Source: a virus. Taken from it: 43,279 nt of DNA. The stretch covers positions 1-43,279 of IMG/VR virus record IMGVR_UViG_3300015076_000005; one strand, written 5' to 3'. The notes beneath the pieces are model-generated. The model had not been told where the DNA came from. It was given only the letters and a program-made list of their open reading frames with translations, and made no database searches. Shown here in pieces: positions 5,637 to 15,982 of this stretch. How positions within the stretch are numbered: position 1 is the first letter of the stretch; every line of letters begins with the position of its first letter. Both the position numbers and the translations under genes were made by a program.

Positions 5637-7157
5637 ATGCCTGCTGTGCCCGCACAGATAGCCGGCCGGTGGAAGACCGAGGAAGCAAGGCGACGCGGCA
5701 TCATCAAGAGCTCCGCGCACATGTCGGAGTTCTGCACCGCGTACCTGGGATTCCAGCTGATGCCCTTCCACAAGAAGATCCTCGAGGCCCTGTTCGGAGG
5801 TGGTGAATGGGACATAATGCTCCCCACGGATCATGGCAAATCGACGCTCTGTAACGTCATCTTCCCGATTCTTTCCCTGGCCTCAAATCCCGATGGGGCT
5901 CATATCCTCATCGGAGCAAATGTCCGTGACGCTACATCTTGGGTGGACGTCGTGGCAGATCATTTCCGGTTCAACGAGCCTCTCATCAGGGACTTCCCCT
6001 GGCTTGGACGACCCACCGGCGGCACCACTCGGCGCTGGAATTCCCACGAGATCACCATCGCTGGACGGGGGCGCGGCAATCGCAATCCCTCACTCGCCGC
6101 CTTCGGACGAGGTGCCGGTGACGTAAAAGGTCGCCGCGGAATGACCATCTGCGATGACCTCGAAGGAGCCGAGTCGATCAGTCAGGTAGAGCGTGATCGT
6201 CTCTACGAATGGATGATGAAGGAGGCGCTGAGGACTGAAGAGGACGCCTCGTACAACCCTCGTCGACTCTTCGCCAACATCGGCACTCCGTTCGATCCTG
6301 ACTCGATTCATATTCGCCTCATCAATGAACATGGGTTCCAGGTCTTTCGTCAGCCCTACAAGTACGACAGCGGCCGGCTGATCTGGCCGATGAAGAAACA
6401 GAAGGTACTCGCCCGCTACCGGCAGTGGAGTCCCGAGCAGTTCGCGATCGCGATGCAGCTGGATCCCACCGGGGGCCGGGAGGACCTGCTGTCCATGGAC
6501 CAGATCATCGCCAAGACCAACGCAAAGGGCGGGCTGTCAGCGGAGGGTGTCACCTACATCAACCTCGACCCGGCCAGTGGCTCGCAGTCGACCAAGGCTG
6601 ACTACGCCGGGATCTCAGTGGTGCGGTACGACTGGCCCATAGAGGAGCAGCTGCCCGCCGTCACCGTCCTGGCCTGCACAGAGATGAAGCTGGGGGCCCT
6701 TGAGCAGGTCCACCTCTGCGCGCGCCTCCACGGGGAATACGGTGTGCCCGTAATAGTCGAGGGGAACTCCCAGCAGCAGGGGACCTACAAGATGCTGTTC
6801 CAGCAGTACCACCCGGAGGTTCCGATAATCATTTACATCACCCAGAAACGGACCAAACACGACCCCGTACTGGGGATCTCCATTCTTCGTACCCTCCTCC
6901 GCGCAGACAAGCTGACGATTCTGGAAGAAGGCCAGGGTGCACAGAGTCTTCGTAAGGAGCTTCGTGACGTCGGGTCCAAGCATGACCACCTCATGATGAG
7001 CATCTGGTTCGGGATTCGTCAGGTCTACGAGCGTGGGCGATACCGCCGCCAGCCAGCTGTGAGGATCGTTTCGAGGATGGGTCCGGGCAGGATGAGCAAC
7101 TTCACCCCCGGCCAGCACCGCATAATCGGCGGTGGACAGGAGAGATATGTCGGTTAG
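5637..7157 (+). CDS. terL: Terminase large subunit (506 aa)
   Basis: This is the ATP-driven DNA packaging motor that docks on the portal. The ATPase domain has Walker A PTDHGKST (about residues 63-70) and Walker B MTICDD with Glu176 (169-176). The nuclease domain begins near INLDPAS (Asp311), followed by the VIVEGNS segment and KHDHLMMSIWFG, as expected for an RNase H-like fold. Start ATG 5637 is preferred over GTG 5580, which lies before a strong hairpin. Length fits the family. It overlaps the portal gene by 11 bases. Confidence 0.93.
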   Translation: MPAVPAQIAGRWKTEEARRRGIIKSSAHMSEFCTAYLGFQLMPFHKKILEALFGGGEWDIMLPTDHGKSTLCNVIFPILSLASNPDGAHILIGANVRDATSWVDVVADHFRFNEPLIRDFPWLGRPTGGTTRRWNSHEITIAGRGRGNRNPSLAAFGRGAGDVKGRRGMTICDDLEGAESISQVERDRLYEWMMKEALRTEEDASYNPRRLFANIGTPFDPDSIHIRLINEHGFQVFRQPYKYDSGRLIWPMKKQKVLARYRQWSPEQFAIAMQLDPTGGREDLLSMDQIIAKTNAKGGLSAEGVTYINLDPASGSQSTKADYAGISVVRYDWPIEEQLPAVTVLACTEMKLGALEQVHLCARLHGEYGVPVIVEGNSQQQGTYKMLFQQYHPEVPIIIYITQKRTKHDPVLGISILRTLLRADKLTILEEGQGAQSLRKELRDVGSKHDHLMMSIWFGIRQVYERGRYRRQPAVRIVSRMGPGRMSNFTPGQHRIIGGGQERYVG

Positions 7158-9123
7158 ACCGGATCGCGAGGGCAACCCCGACAAGGTCGTCTACGACGCC
7201 GAGGACATCATGGAGATGGCGGCGGCGCGCAAGCTGCGGTTCGCGGAGCGCGACGAGCTGTACATCTCGATGCTCAAGTACTACTTCCACGGCAACGACA
7301 CCGACGGCGGTGGCGGGTCGCACCAGGTGATGGCCATGGATGCCAAGGGCCGCCCGCTGCAGCGCGATCTCGGGGTGTCCAACCAGATGAACCACCGGGT
7401 GTACGCCAACAAGGCCGCGGCGGTGGTCGACGACTACCAGGCGCTGCTGGGCCGCAAGCCGCAAGTTCGTTTCCTCCCCCCCGATGGCAGTCCCCAGTCG
7501 CAGCTCAAGGTCACCAAGCTCGACCGCTACATGCTGGACACCTACGACATGAGCGACATGGACTTCCAGCAGGCCGAGTGCGGTTTCTTCCTGCCCACGC
7601 TGGGCGATGCCTGCTACGTCCTCGAGCCCTACTTCCCACCCGAGCTCAGGGAGAAGAAGATCGGCCGGGTCGGGATCTCAGCGCTGGGTCCCAACTTCGG
7701 GTATCCCAGCTTCCTCAAGGGATTCCGGCGCTTCCAGCTCCGCGACCTGATCATCTTCATGCTCGACGACCCCGAGGTCATCGAGGAGGAGTACGGGATC
7801 AAGGTCAAAAAGAAAGATGACATGGTTCCCATCGTCACCTACCTGTCGCGCTGGCAGCGTACCGTGGTCGTCGGCGACCAGCAGGTGGCGCACGTCGAGC
7901 ATGACCTGGGATTCGTCCCCGCCGAGTGGATGCACAACAAGATGGTGCGGTCCAATCTTGGGATGCATCAGTTCGCAAACTCAGAGATCCGCAATGTACG
8001 CGCCCTCCAGGATCGCCAGAACTACGCCATGGCGGTACAGGACGATGCGCTGCTCTATGCCACCTACCCAATGATTCACGGCAAGAACCTCGACGCCTTC
8101 AGTGGTGGTCAGCTGGAGGTTGGTGCGGGGGCGGTGAACTTCTCCAACGTGGAGGGTGAGCTGTCGATCCTTGGTAGCACGGCCAACCCAGCGGCCGCCG
8201 GCGATATCATCCATGGCACCACACAGGATATCTACACCGCGGCCGGGACATCCTCTGTTCGTGCCGAGGGTGACCAGCACTCGTCGATCCAGACCGGGCG
8301 GTCGATCCACGCGGCACAGGGGCCGCAGGCGACCCGGCTGGACCTCAAGCAGTCGCTGCTGGGGTATGGGATCGAGCGGCTGAACCAGAAGGTTCTGATG
8401 ATGCAGGAGCGAGTGCCGTCGCTGGCTCATCCCTTCGAGATCCATGGCCGGGAGAAGGGCCAGGAGTTCAGGGAGGAGTTCGATCCCAAGGCCGACATCG
8501 ACGGTTGGTATCAGAACCGGGTGTCATGGGACGCGATGATCGGGATGAACACCCAGCAGAAGACGGTGGTGGCGATGCAGGGCATGGCAGGGAAGATCTG
8601 GGACCAGATCTACGCCATGGAGTTGGTCGGCATCGAGGACCCCGTGAGGATGAGGGAACGCATCCAGGAAGGCGAGGCCGACGAGATGGCCCGCCAGGCC
8701 CAGATCCAGCAGGGCGCGCAGTCGCAGGGTCAGCCCGGTCAGGGCATGCAAGCGGCTCCACACGTCCCTGGAGTGAAGCTCCCCGGAGGAGGTGGAGCTA
8801 AGGGTGGCGGAGGGGCACCGCAGTCGATGCCCTTCCGCCCGCCCTCGATGTCTCAGCCCGGGCCGCAGGGCGGCGTGCCACAGGGCGTCGCGCTGGATGC
8901 GATCCAGAACGCGCTCCACGCCGTCGCGCTCAAGCTGAAGGGCACCGTCTTCGCAGTCGGTGACCTCGCCACGATGGGTCAGTCGATGACTCCCAAACTG
9001 ATGATCACCAACTTCAGGGACCACGAGCCGATCACCACCGCGGTTACCCACATCGCACCCAACATCAAGATCGAGGCGAAGTCTGAAGAGGCGATGCCGG
9101 ACCAGAAAGTCCGTGTTGCCTGA
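7147..9123 (+). CDS. Portal protein (658 aa)
   Basis: The start is ATG 7147, with aggagag upstream. The call rests on position directly after terL and on size. The sequence has an acidic N-terminal helix region, a repeated ALLGRKPQVRF segment typical of portal clip/wing domains, and a long helical C-terminal half. Between about residues 510 and 590 lies a Gln/Gly/Pro-rich low-complexity linker (QGAQSQGQPGQGMQ) followed by a folded tail. At 658 aa it is larger than siphovirus portals and closer in size to podovirus portals. It ends TGATG with the next gene. Confidence 0.85.
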   Translation: MSVRPDREGNPDKVVYDAEDIMEMAAARKLRFAERDELYISMLKYYFHGNDTDGGGGSHQVMAMDAKGRPLQRDLGVSNQMNHRVYANKAAAVVDDYQALLGRKPQVRFLPPDGSPQSQLKVTKLDRYMLDTYDMSDMDFQQAECGFFLPTLGDACYVLEPYFPPELREKKIGRVGISALGPNFGYPSFLKGFRRFQLRDLIIFMLDDPEVIEEEYGIKVKKKDDMVPIVTYLSRWQRTVVVGDQQVAHVEHDLGFVPAEWMHNKMVRSNLGMHQFANSEIRNVRALQDRQNYAMAVQDDALLYATYPMIHGKNLDAFSGGQLEVGAGAVNFSNVEGELSILGSTANPAAAGDIIHGTTQDIYTAAGTSSVRAEGDQHSSIQTGRSIHAAQGPQATRLDLKQSLLGYGIERLNQKVLMMQERVPSLAHPFEIHGREKGQEFREEFDPKADIDGWYQNRVSWDAMIGMNTQQKTVVAMQGMAGKIWDQIYAMELVGIEDPVRMRERIQEGEADEMARQAQIQQGAQSQGQPGQGMQAAPHVPGVKLPGGGGAKGGGGAPQSMPFRPPSMSQPGPQGGVPQGVALDAIQNALHAVALKLKGTVFAVGDLATMGQSMTPKLMITNFRDHEPITTAVTHIAPNIKIEAKSEEAMPDQKVRVA

Positions 9124-12100
9124 TGCCGAACCTTGCTGAAACCGGTGGTGGTTCGCTTGGAGGACTGGTCGACTCGGCCAACGCCTCCGACATCATGCAC
9201 CTCGAAACCCCGGAGGCTGGTCGGAACGCACTGACCGCGGGACTCCAGCAGTCCCATTTCACCAAGGGTTCGGGTCAGCAGAAGCCACAGCCCCAGCAGA
9301 AGTCCTACCAGGGTGACTACTCGACCGGGGATCTCGGCAAGTATTTCGACCAGACCGCCGGCGTGGGTGGCGGCGCACTCAGCGACATCCCGGTCATCGG
9401 CGGACTGGCAGCGCTGGGGCAGTCCAAGAACCGTGGCGACTTCATCAACCGGATGCAGAACCAGCACAAGGTTGGAGACTTCAACCCGCTCCACCCCATC
9501 GACTGGGTTCGTCAGACCAAGGCCGACGCGGAGTCGACATGGGGTAGCGCGACCAGGATGAAGGATGCGCTCAATAACTTTGCCGACCCCAACGCGGTCT
9601 ACCAGTCGATGCACAACATCTGGAGCGATAAACATTCATGGGCCAACACCGGGTTGAATGCCGCCACGCTGGGCGGGTTCGACCTGCTGGGCCAGCTCGA
9701 CAGCAGCTCACAGACCCGCTGGATCGTCAAGGACCTTCTGCCCAACCTGCTCACCGGGCTGGTCCGGTATGGCTGGATGGCTCCGCTCTCCGAGCTGGGT
9801 GCCGGTGCGATTGCGGGAAGGATCGCCCTGCCTGCTACCGAGGGTGCATTGGGGATCGGATCACAGGTCGGGAACATGGGGATCAGCTACGCCACCCGGT
9901 TGGGGCTCACCGCCTACCTGCCATCTCTGCTGATGGACGGCACCACCCCCGACCAGTTTCTCAAGAACCTCGCTTCCATCCCCGGTACATTCCTGCAGGA
10001 GGCCCAGAACTGGCATGGCTTCCATGACGAGGCTCAGAACCAGAGGATGGTGGCGATCCTCTTTGGCGCGATGATGGCCAAGGGTGGGATGCACGAGTCG
10101 CTGACCAGCGTTGCCGCCCGTGTCGGCTCCCACGTTCCCGGGATAGATGCCGCCGGCGGTCTGATGCATGTCGGGGAGAAGTTCAAGAAGTTCCACATGA
10201 ACAGTGACGTGACTGCTCCGACCCGGGCCCAGGTCGAGGAGAGGGCCAGAGCAGCCGCCGATGTCAGCGTTCCCCCGGCGCCCAAGATGGCGCTGACCGT
10301 GCTTCACGACCAGGAGCACTCAGCCCGGGTGATCGACGGTGCGGCCCATCTCAAGGCGCTCGAGGCGTTCGGGATGACGGAGCAGGACTACATGAACCTG
10401 CGGATGGCCGAGGATTCACCGGAGCGCGCGGCCATGCCCTGGCAGCAGGAAAGCGGAAAGACTCCAGATATCATGCCCAAGGCTCCTACTCAACCTGATT
10501 TTCGCGATAACTCGCTTAGCCCACAGAATCGGACGATAAGGAACGAGCGTTTTACCGAGTTGACCAACCTTGTTCACGAGCACCTTTCAGAGAAGGATGC
10601 AATCCTGTTTGATCAGGAGGTTACTTCGGCCGCGGAAGAAGGTGACCACGAAGCATTGGGCCTTCTGTATTCACAGATGCGGGCCAAACTGGGTGAGCAT
10701 GGTGCTGGGTTACCGGCTGATATTGAATCCCACCCACTCGATCATCCAAGTTCTCTAGATCCAGCACTAGGAAGTGCGCTTGAGCAGGCAACGGTTGATG
10801 GACTGGCAAAGAACAAAGCCGTTGTAGATAGCTTCCAGCCAGACAAACCGGTTACTCCAACTCTGACTGGTGATGTCTGGCGGTCATTCCAGCAACTTCA
10901 GACCAAAATTCGCACCGACCTCGAGAATGGGGTGGGTAACCTCCAGCCCGAGGATTGGCGGGTCAGGTCCTCACAGGTCAGCCAGCTCGCGCAGTCGGTG
11001 GAGAAGACTCCTGAGGCCAGGGCGATCCTCGACGACCTGATGCGGGTATCGCATACCGCCAACCGCGACCATCTCGTCGACTTCCTTTCCAAGCCGAAGT
11101 TTGGAGACATGCTCAACCCGGATCAGGTCGGTCATGTGCTGACTCAGATCCAGAGGCTTGATGCGATCCATGGGTACGACCGGTTCTACCAGCGGTTCCA
11201 CGGCCAGGATGAGATTCCGCTGGAAGGTGTCGACGTTGGTGGGCCGAAGCAGGCTGAGTACGACCAGCTTGTCACGGCCCATAAAGATGCTGCTAATGCT
11301 GTTTTGGAGCATCGGAAGGGCCAGCAGGTTGCTACCACAGATGAACAGAAGCATCAGGATTACACGCTCAGTCAAGCGGAGGAACGAGCCGGAAACGCTG
11401 TAATCGGCCACCCTCTTCATGGTGTTGAGCCAACCCATATCCCAACCTTCGAGGAGGGGATCAACAACTGGGCGAACCACGGGCACGGGCTCCGCGCGCA
11501 GGCCGGGTTCCGCAACCTGCTCTACCAGGTCGAGCATGGCTTCATCCCCAATACCGAGGACGTGGTCGGTTCGGTGATGCGCTCACTGCACTCAGGCAAC
11601 CGAGTGTCCCACCACCTCGAGGCTGATGAGTTCGCCACCCAGTTTCACAACTCGATGTTCGAACGGTGGAAGAAGGAGGGTATCGCCGGTGGCGAGAAGG
11701 GCGGACTACTGGGTAGTCCCAAGAAGTTTCGCAAGTTAATGGATAGCCGTGGCGACCTGCTAACCGAGGCGCTCAACTCCCACGAGGCCCTCGCCAAGCT
11801 GGTCCCCGAGGAAGTCTCGATGGTGCAGGCGTTCCGCCGACTGACGCACCTCATCGATCGCAAACGCCAGTCGCTGGGTGACGAGTCTCCTTCGCAGGCC
11901 AGCCATATCCCGCTGGTGTGGGGTAAGGGCAAGCCCTTCTCCGGCGCCCACAAGGCGGCCAGCACCAAGCTGCAGGTCCGATTGGATGCCGCCAAGACCA
12001 AGGGTGGCCGGCAGCTGAGTATTGACTTCAATCCTTCAGATCACTCGGTGTCACTGACCAACCGCTTCGGCAACACTCCCAAGGAAGCCAACCTGAAGAT

Positions 12101-15026
12101 GGCTCAAGCACGCTCCCGGCTGGTGACCAAGCTCCAGTCCGGTGAGGCGATCACCCTGACGGACGCTGACCGGACGGCGCTGCGGAGCCAGGGGTACACC
12201 AACCCCGAGGCGGTCATCCAGATCCTCAAGGATCATTCCAACGAGATGGGCGAAATATCCAAGGAGGTCGCGTCCCGGTTCGCCAACCAGATCTTCCCGA
12301 AGTTTGAAACCAACCTCTACAACATCTACAACGAGTACCTGCCGTCGACGCTCCAGAACCTCCATGCTCGAGAGGCTGCCCACTGGTTCACCCAGACCAT
12401 CCACGAGGATGGGCGCGCAGGAGCCGTGCTGATCAGCAAGCTCAAGCCCGGCGAGCAGGAAAAGATGATGCAGACGCAGAAGGGCAAGCAGGGGATGGTC
12501 CACATGCAGGGGACGGGGTTCCAGGATTGGCTCCTCCATCCCGAGATCAAGGATTACCTCGACAACGTGGAGAAGGCGTTCACGCGCACCCAGGGATCCA
12601 AGAACATCGCCGCCCAGATCCTCGCCTTCCAGGGCCGGGTCAAGGCCAAGCTGGTCTACTTCCCGATGGTCCACACGTTCAACGTGCTGTCTCGTTTCCT
12701 TGCCTTCTCCTCGATGGACATGGGCCGGGTGACCAACGAGATGTTCGGGGACCACCATATGAACGACCCCGCCATGCCCGAGAACGAGAAGGCGTTCCTC
12801 CAGATGCGACGGAGGATGGAGGCTTACGAGGCCGGGGTAATGCCACCGCAGGCCAGCAGCAACGGTGGTGGCTGGATGGGTCACGCTCTGGGCTTCGCCG
12901 GCGCGCTGACCGGGGACATCGGCACCACCAACCATCCCGGGCTGTTCGATTACGGGGACCGTCCCCCCAGGTCGATGCTCAACCGGGCAGTCCACGCTCC
13001 CGGCGCGCTGTTTGGACATCCTCTCCACAACATGAAGAACACGATGGACTATGCGCTCTGGCATGGTGTCGACCACTTCGGCCAGATGGTCTACCACGTC
13101 CAGAAGGATGTCTACACGAAGGCCGGGAAGGATGAGGTGAGCGCCCGCCTGATGGCTGCTGACGATGCCAACAACTGGATGGGACACGTCAGGCCCGAGC
13201 GGTGGAACGCCGGTGCCTATCACTTCGCGCAGGCTGCCCTGTTCGCGCCCAACTGGTGGAGGACGCACGCCGAGCTGCTGGTCCCCATGATGCGCGATCG
13301 GATGGGAGTGACCGTCGACGGCAACTACGCGACGGCTCTCGCCGCTCAGGAGTGGCGCACCCTCCAGGGGTTCACGATGATGAGCATCATCCAGAACAAC
13401 GCGCTCAACATGTTCCTCGCCGGCCGTCCCCTCAACCAGAACCCCGATGGTTACAAGCACCACGTCATGGTCGAGCGACCCGAGATCATCAAGTTCCTGA
13501 AGGGGATCGAGGCGAGCCACACGACTCCCGGTCCGGTGAAGTGGGGGCTCGAATCATTCCTGCCCCGGCAGTACGACAAGAACACCGGGACGTACCACAT
13601 CCAGTGGCCGGACGCCGCCAACGACAAGCACATCACCTTCCGCTCGCCGCTCTACCATCAGTGGGACGACACCATCAAGCCGTTTGGTCCGATGGATGAT
13701 CCGACCAACGAGGGTGCAGTCAAAAAGACGGCTGAAGTCGCGCTGGGGATCTCCAACCCAACCGTGACCGGGCTCTTCCAGTACGCCATGAACATCGACC
13801 TCTACAACACCCTGCACACCGGCAACGTGGTGAAGATCGACCAGGGTGCGCCGGGGTCCACGGGTGGTTACCTCGACCTGCTGGCGCAGCTGGGCGGTCT
13901 GCCGGTCATCGAGAACGCGGCCAAGAACTACCAGCGGGACGAGAACCTTTTCCTTCAGGACGGCACCGTCGTTCCCCGTAGCAGCAAGAGCCTGATCGAC
14001 TCGTTGATGGGCGAGGCCAAGGGACTGGGTACTGATCCATGGGGCACGGTCAACGCCAACGTGGGCAACCTCGCGGGATTCTTTGCCACCCCCCTTGGCA
14101 AGGAGCAGCTCCGCAACACCACGGGCGCGCTGATGTCCCAGCTGATGGGCGTCATGCCGCCCTACCCGTATCAGGCCAAGACCGCGGGCACCCACATGGG
14201 AGAGGACGAACGCTCCAAAGTGCTGGCTGACCAGAAGGCTTACCAGGACAAGGCGCTCGCGCAGGCGACCACCGCGCTGTCGGGCGGTATGGCGTGGTCT
14301 GACTGGAGGACCGCCTACCGGCTGCAGGCGCAGGAGTATCACAACACCCTGAAGAGCCATTACCAGACGGTCCAGCAGGCGACCGGGGGCATCTTCAAGC
14401 TGGCCGAGGACCACAGCGCGATCTACGACCAGGCCACCGACCCGCTGACCGGCAACGTCGACTGGGCCAAGTTCGACACCATGGACCAGCAGTTCCAGGC
14501 CAAGCTCACGCAGGCCCAGCGCGACCAGCTACAGGGCTTCGAGCGGCAGTCGGAGCAGCGCAACCCGATGCTGGCCGTCTACCACCAGACGCTGCGTGAC
14601 TACATCCAGTTCCAGAACGAGGCGGCGACCAAGGTGGGGATGGAACCACAGGCGCTTCGTGCCGCCATCTCGGAGTACGACCGGGCGTTCGGCGATCGGA
14701 AGCTCCAGCTTCAGATCCTTGCTCGAAACCATGGCCTGCGAAGGTATGAGGTGATGAAGAAGGCTTGGGAGACTGACACGCGCAACCCGGCCGGCATCGC
14801 CTACGGGCTGTTCTACGACTCCTCGATCCTGACCGCATGGATGGCGAAGCACCATCCCGGTGGGCAGGCCAAGCTCGACGCCGCCAGGGTCCAGCTGGAG
14901 CAGCAGGTAGCTGGTCCACTTCAGCAGGAGGCCCAGAACGCCTTCTCCAACCTGCCCCAGCCGGAGCAGTCCGCACCTCTCGATCAGGCTGATCCCGCCA
15001 ACCTCCCGTCGGTGTTGCAGCCCTAA
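9123..15026 (+). CDS. Giant virion protein (1967 aa), putative internal/ejection protein
   Basis: The largest gene, starting one base into the portal stop (TGATG). The N-terminal 160 residues are Gln/Gly-rich. Hydrophobic helices follow at about 205-285. A central charged helical region covers about 340-1100. A segment near residues 1160-1200 (AKLVYFPMVHTFNVLSR) and another near 1360-1400 (FAQAALFAPNWWRTH) resemble parts of large polyvalent/ejected virion proteins. The C-terminal 300 residues are helical and Gln-rich. No protease or lysozyme motif was found. No other gene is long enough to be a tape measure, so this may be an ejected core protein as in short-tailed phages. Codon use drops in GC at about 10450-10890 and 11270-11440. 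Confidence 0.7.
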   Translation: MPNLAETGGGSLGGLVDSANASDIMHLETPEAGRNALTAGLQQSHFTKGSGQQKPQPQQKSYQGDYSTGDLGKYFDQTAGVGGGALSDIPVIGGLAALGQSKNRGDFINRMQNQHKVGDFNPLHPIDWVRQTKADAESTWGSATRMKDALNNFADPNAVYQSMHNIWSDKHSWANTGLNAATLGGFDLLGQLDSSSQTRWIVKDLLPNLLTGLVRYGWMAPLSELGAGAIAGRIALPATEGALGIGSQVGNMGISYATRLGLTAYLPSLLMDGTTPDQFLKNLASIPGTFLQEAQNWHGFHDEAQNQRMVAILFGAMMAKGGMHESLTSVAARVGSHVPGIDAAGGLMHVGEKFKKFHMNSDVTAPTRAQVEERARAAADVSVPPAPKMALTVLHDQEHSARVIDGAAHLKALEAFGMTEQDYMNLRMAEDSPERAAMPWQQESGKTPDIMPKAPTQPDFRDNSLSPQNRTIRNERFTELTNLVHEHLSEKDAILFDQEVTSAAEEGDHEALGLLYSQMRAKLGEHGAGLPADIESHPLDHPSSLDPALGSALEQATVDGLAKNKAVVDSFQPDKPVTPTLTGDVWRSFQQLQTKIRTDLENGVGNLQPEDWRVRSSQVSQLAQSVEKTPEARAILDDLMRVSHTANRDHLVDFLSKPKFGDMLNPDQVGHVLTQIQRLDAIHGYDRFYQRFHGQDEIPLEGVDVGGPKQAEYDQLVTAHKDAANAVLEHRKGQQVATTDEQKHQDYTLSQAEERAGNAVIGHPLHGVEPTHIPTFEEGINNWANHGHGLRAQAGFRNLLYQVEHGFIPNTEDVVGSVMRSLHSGNRVSHHLEADEFATQFHNSMFERWKKEGIAGGEKGGLLGSPKKFRKLMDSRGDLLTEALNSHEALAKLVPEEVSMVQAFRRLTHLIDRKRQSLGDESPSQASHIPLVWGKGKPFSGAHKAASTKLQVRLDAAKTKGGRQLSIDFNPSDHSVSLTNRFGNTPKEANLKMAQARSRLVTKLQSGEAITLTDADRTALRSQGYTNPEAVIQILKDHSNEMGEISKEVASRFANQIFPKFETNLYNIYNEYLPSTLQNLHAREAAHWFTQTIHEDGRAGAVLISKLKPGEQEKMMQTQKGKQGMVHMQGTGFQDWLLHPEIKDYLDNVEKAFTRTQGSKNIAAQILAFQGRVKAKLVYFPMVHTFNVLSRFLAFSSMDMGRVTNEMFGDHHMNDPAMPENEKAFLQMRRRMEAYEAGVMPPQASSNGGGWMGHALGFAGALTGDIGTTNHPGLFDYGDRPPRSMLNRAVHAPGALFGHPLHNMKNTMDYALWHGVDHFGQMVYHVQKDVYTKAGKDEVSARLMAADDANNWMGHVRPERWNAGAYHFAQAALFAPNWWRTHAELLVPMMRDRMGVTVDGNYATALAAQEWRTLQGFTMMSIIQNNALNMFLAGRPLNQNPDGYKHHVMVERPEIIKFLKGIEASHTTPGPVKWGLESFLPRQYDKNTGTYHIQWPDAANDKHITFRSPLYHQWDDTIKPFGPMDDPTNEGAVKKTAEVALGISNPTVTGLFQYAMNIDLYNTLHTGNVVKIDQGAPGSTGGYLDLLAQLGGLPVIENAAKNYQRDENLFLQDGTVVPRSSKSLIDSLMGEAKGLGTDPWGTVNANVGNLAGFFATPLGKEQLRNTTGALMSQLMGVMPPYPYQAKTAGTHMGEDERSKVLADQKAYQDKALAQATTALSGGMAWSDWRTAYRLQAQEYHNTLKSHYQTVQQATGGIFKLAEDHSAIYDQATDPLTGNVDWAKFDTMDQQFQAKLTQAQRDQLQGFERQSEQRNPMLAVYHQTLRDYIQFQNEAATKVGMEPQALRAAISEYDRAFGDRKLQLQILARNHGLRRYEVMKKAWETDTRNPAGIAYGLFYDSSILTAWMAKHHPGGQAKLDAARVQLEQQVAGPLQQEAQNAFSNLPQPEQSAPLDQADPANLPSVLQP

Positions 15027-15982
15027 TGCCACAGCTACAAGCAGGCGGACCAACTCAGTACGTCAGTCCGATCTCGGATCGTACCGCGGCCGGGACGGAC
15101 CCCCAGATGCTGGCCGACCTGACGGATGCCATCCAGTTGCTCCTGGACCAGACTCCATGGTGGGCTGCCGATCAGGCTCAGACGGCAGCGTGGGCCAACC
15201 AGCTGGTCGCCAACCCGAAGCTCGAGAGTGAGTGGAACAACCAGGGTTCATTCACCCAGAGCAACCTCAAGTACTTCATCTTCGGAGACAAGTCGAGAAC
15301 CGGGTTGGCGGGCACTAGTGGCTACACTGACCCGGCGATCGCTGCTGATCGTGCACAAGCTGCTGGTGACCGCGCCACCGCCAGGGCTGAGAGTGCTGCG
15401 GCCAAAGCCGAGGCTGCACAGGTCAAGGCCCAGAACGCCTTCGACAAGAAGTACAGCAGCGAGATCAGCGCCTACCGCGGCTACCTCGGAAGCATGCCCG
15501 ATAACGCCACCATCCTCGACCTCGCGGCGCACTCACGGGATGCCGGGGAGCTCGACCAGTACCTGCGCGCCAAGCCCAGCCATGTCCCGGGGATGAACAT
15601 CGGCCAGTACTTCGACCTGCGGTCCGTGGCCGACACCGCCAGCAACAGCTTCTACGGCCACGCCTCCAACGACCAGATCATCCAGGACCTGTTCCAGAAG
15701 AGCTACACGTCGAAGGAGCAGGTGCAGGCTTACTATGACCAGACGGAGGCTCACAAGGCGATCCCGCCGATGGTTTACAACGCGATCTATCCCTCGGCCA
15801 AGGAGGAGAGCATGGCGGTCTGGAACCAGGAGCCTCATCCTGATCACATCATGGCGATGTTCACCGCTGCCGGGTCCCCTGCCGGTAACCCCCAGCAGGC
15901 CAACCTCGGAGCGCAGGCGGCGGTGACGCTTCAGGACAGCCAGGCGGCGAAGCAGGCACCGGCTGGAGGTGCGGCACCGTGA
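15026..15982 (+). CDS. Ala/Gln-rich structural protein candidate (318 aa)
   Basis: The start is ATG 15026, overlapping the previous stop as TAATG. It is helical with an alanine-rich coiled-coil stretch (about residues 108-140) and a Gln/Ala/Pro-rich tail. The region TPWWAADQAQTAAWANQL suggests an amphipathic N-terminal helix. It lies in a tightly coupled cluster with the giant protein and the LysM protein, so it is probably a virion or ejection component. No family recognised. Confidence 0.65.
   Translation: MPQLQAGGPTQYVSPISDRTAAGTDPQMLADLTDAIQLLLDQTPWWAADQAQTAAWANQLVANPKLESEWNNQGSFTQSNLKYFIFGDKSRTGLAGTSGYTDPAIAADRAQAAGDRATARAESAAAKAEAAQVKAQNAFDKKYSSEISAYRGYLGSMPDNATILDLAAHSRDAGELDQYLRAKPSHVPGMNIGQYFDLRSVADTASNSFYGHASNDQIIQDLFQKSYTSKEQVQAYYDQTEAHKAIPPMVYNAIYPSAKEESMAVWNQEPHPDHIMAMFTAAGSPAGNPQQANLGAQAAVTLQDSQAAKQAPAGGAAP

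Noticed and set aside
12051-13520. 489-aa minus-strand open frame
   Set aside because: It is antisense to the giant virion gene; its His/Leu/Val-rich composition is the usual shadow of a GC-rich gene.
13554-14414. 286-aa minus-strand open frame
   Set aside because: Also an antisense shadow of the giant gene, without a start signal.
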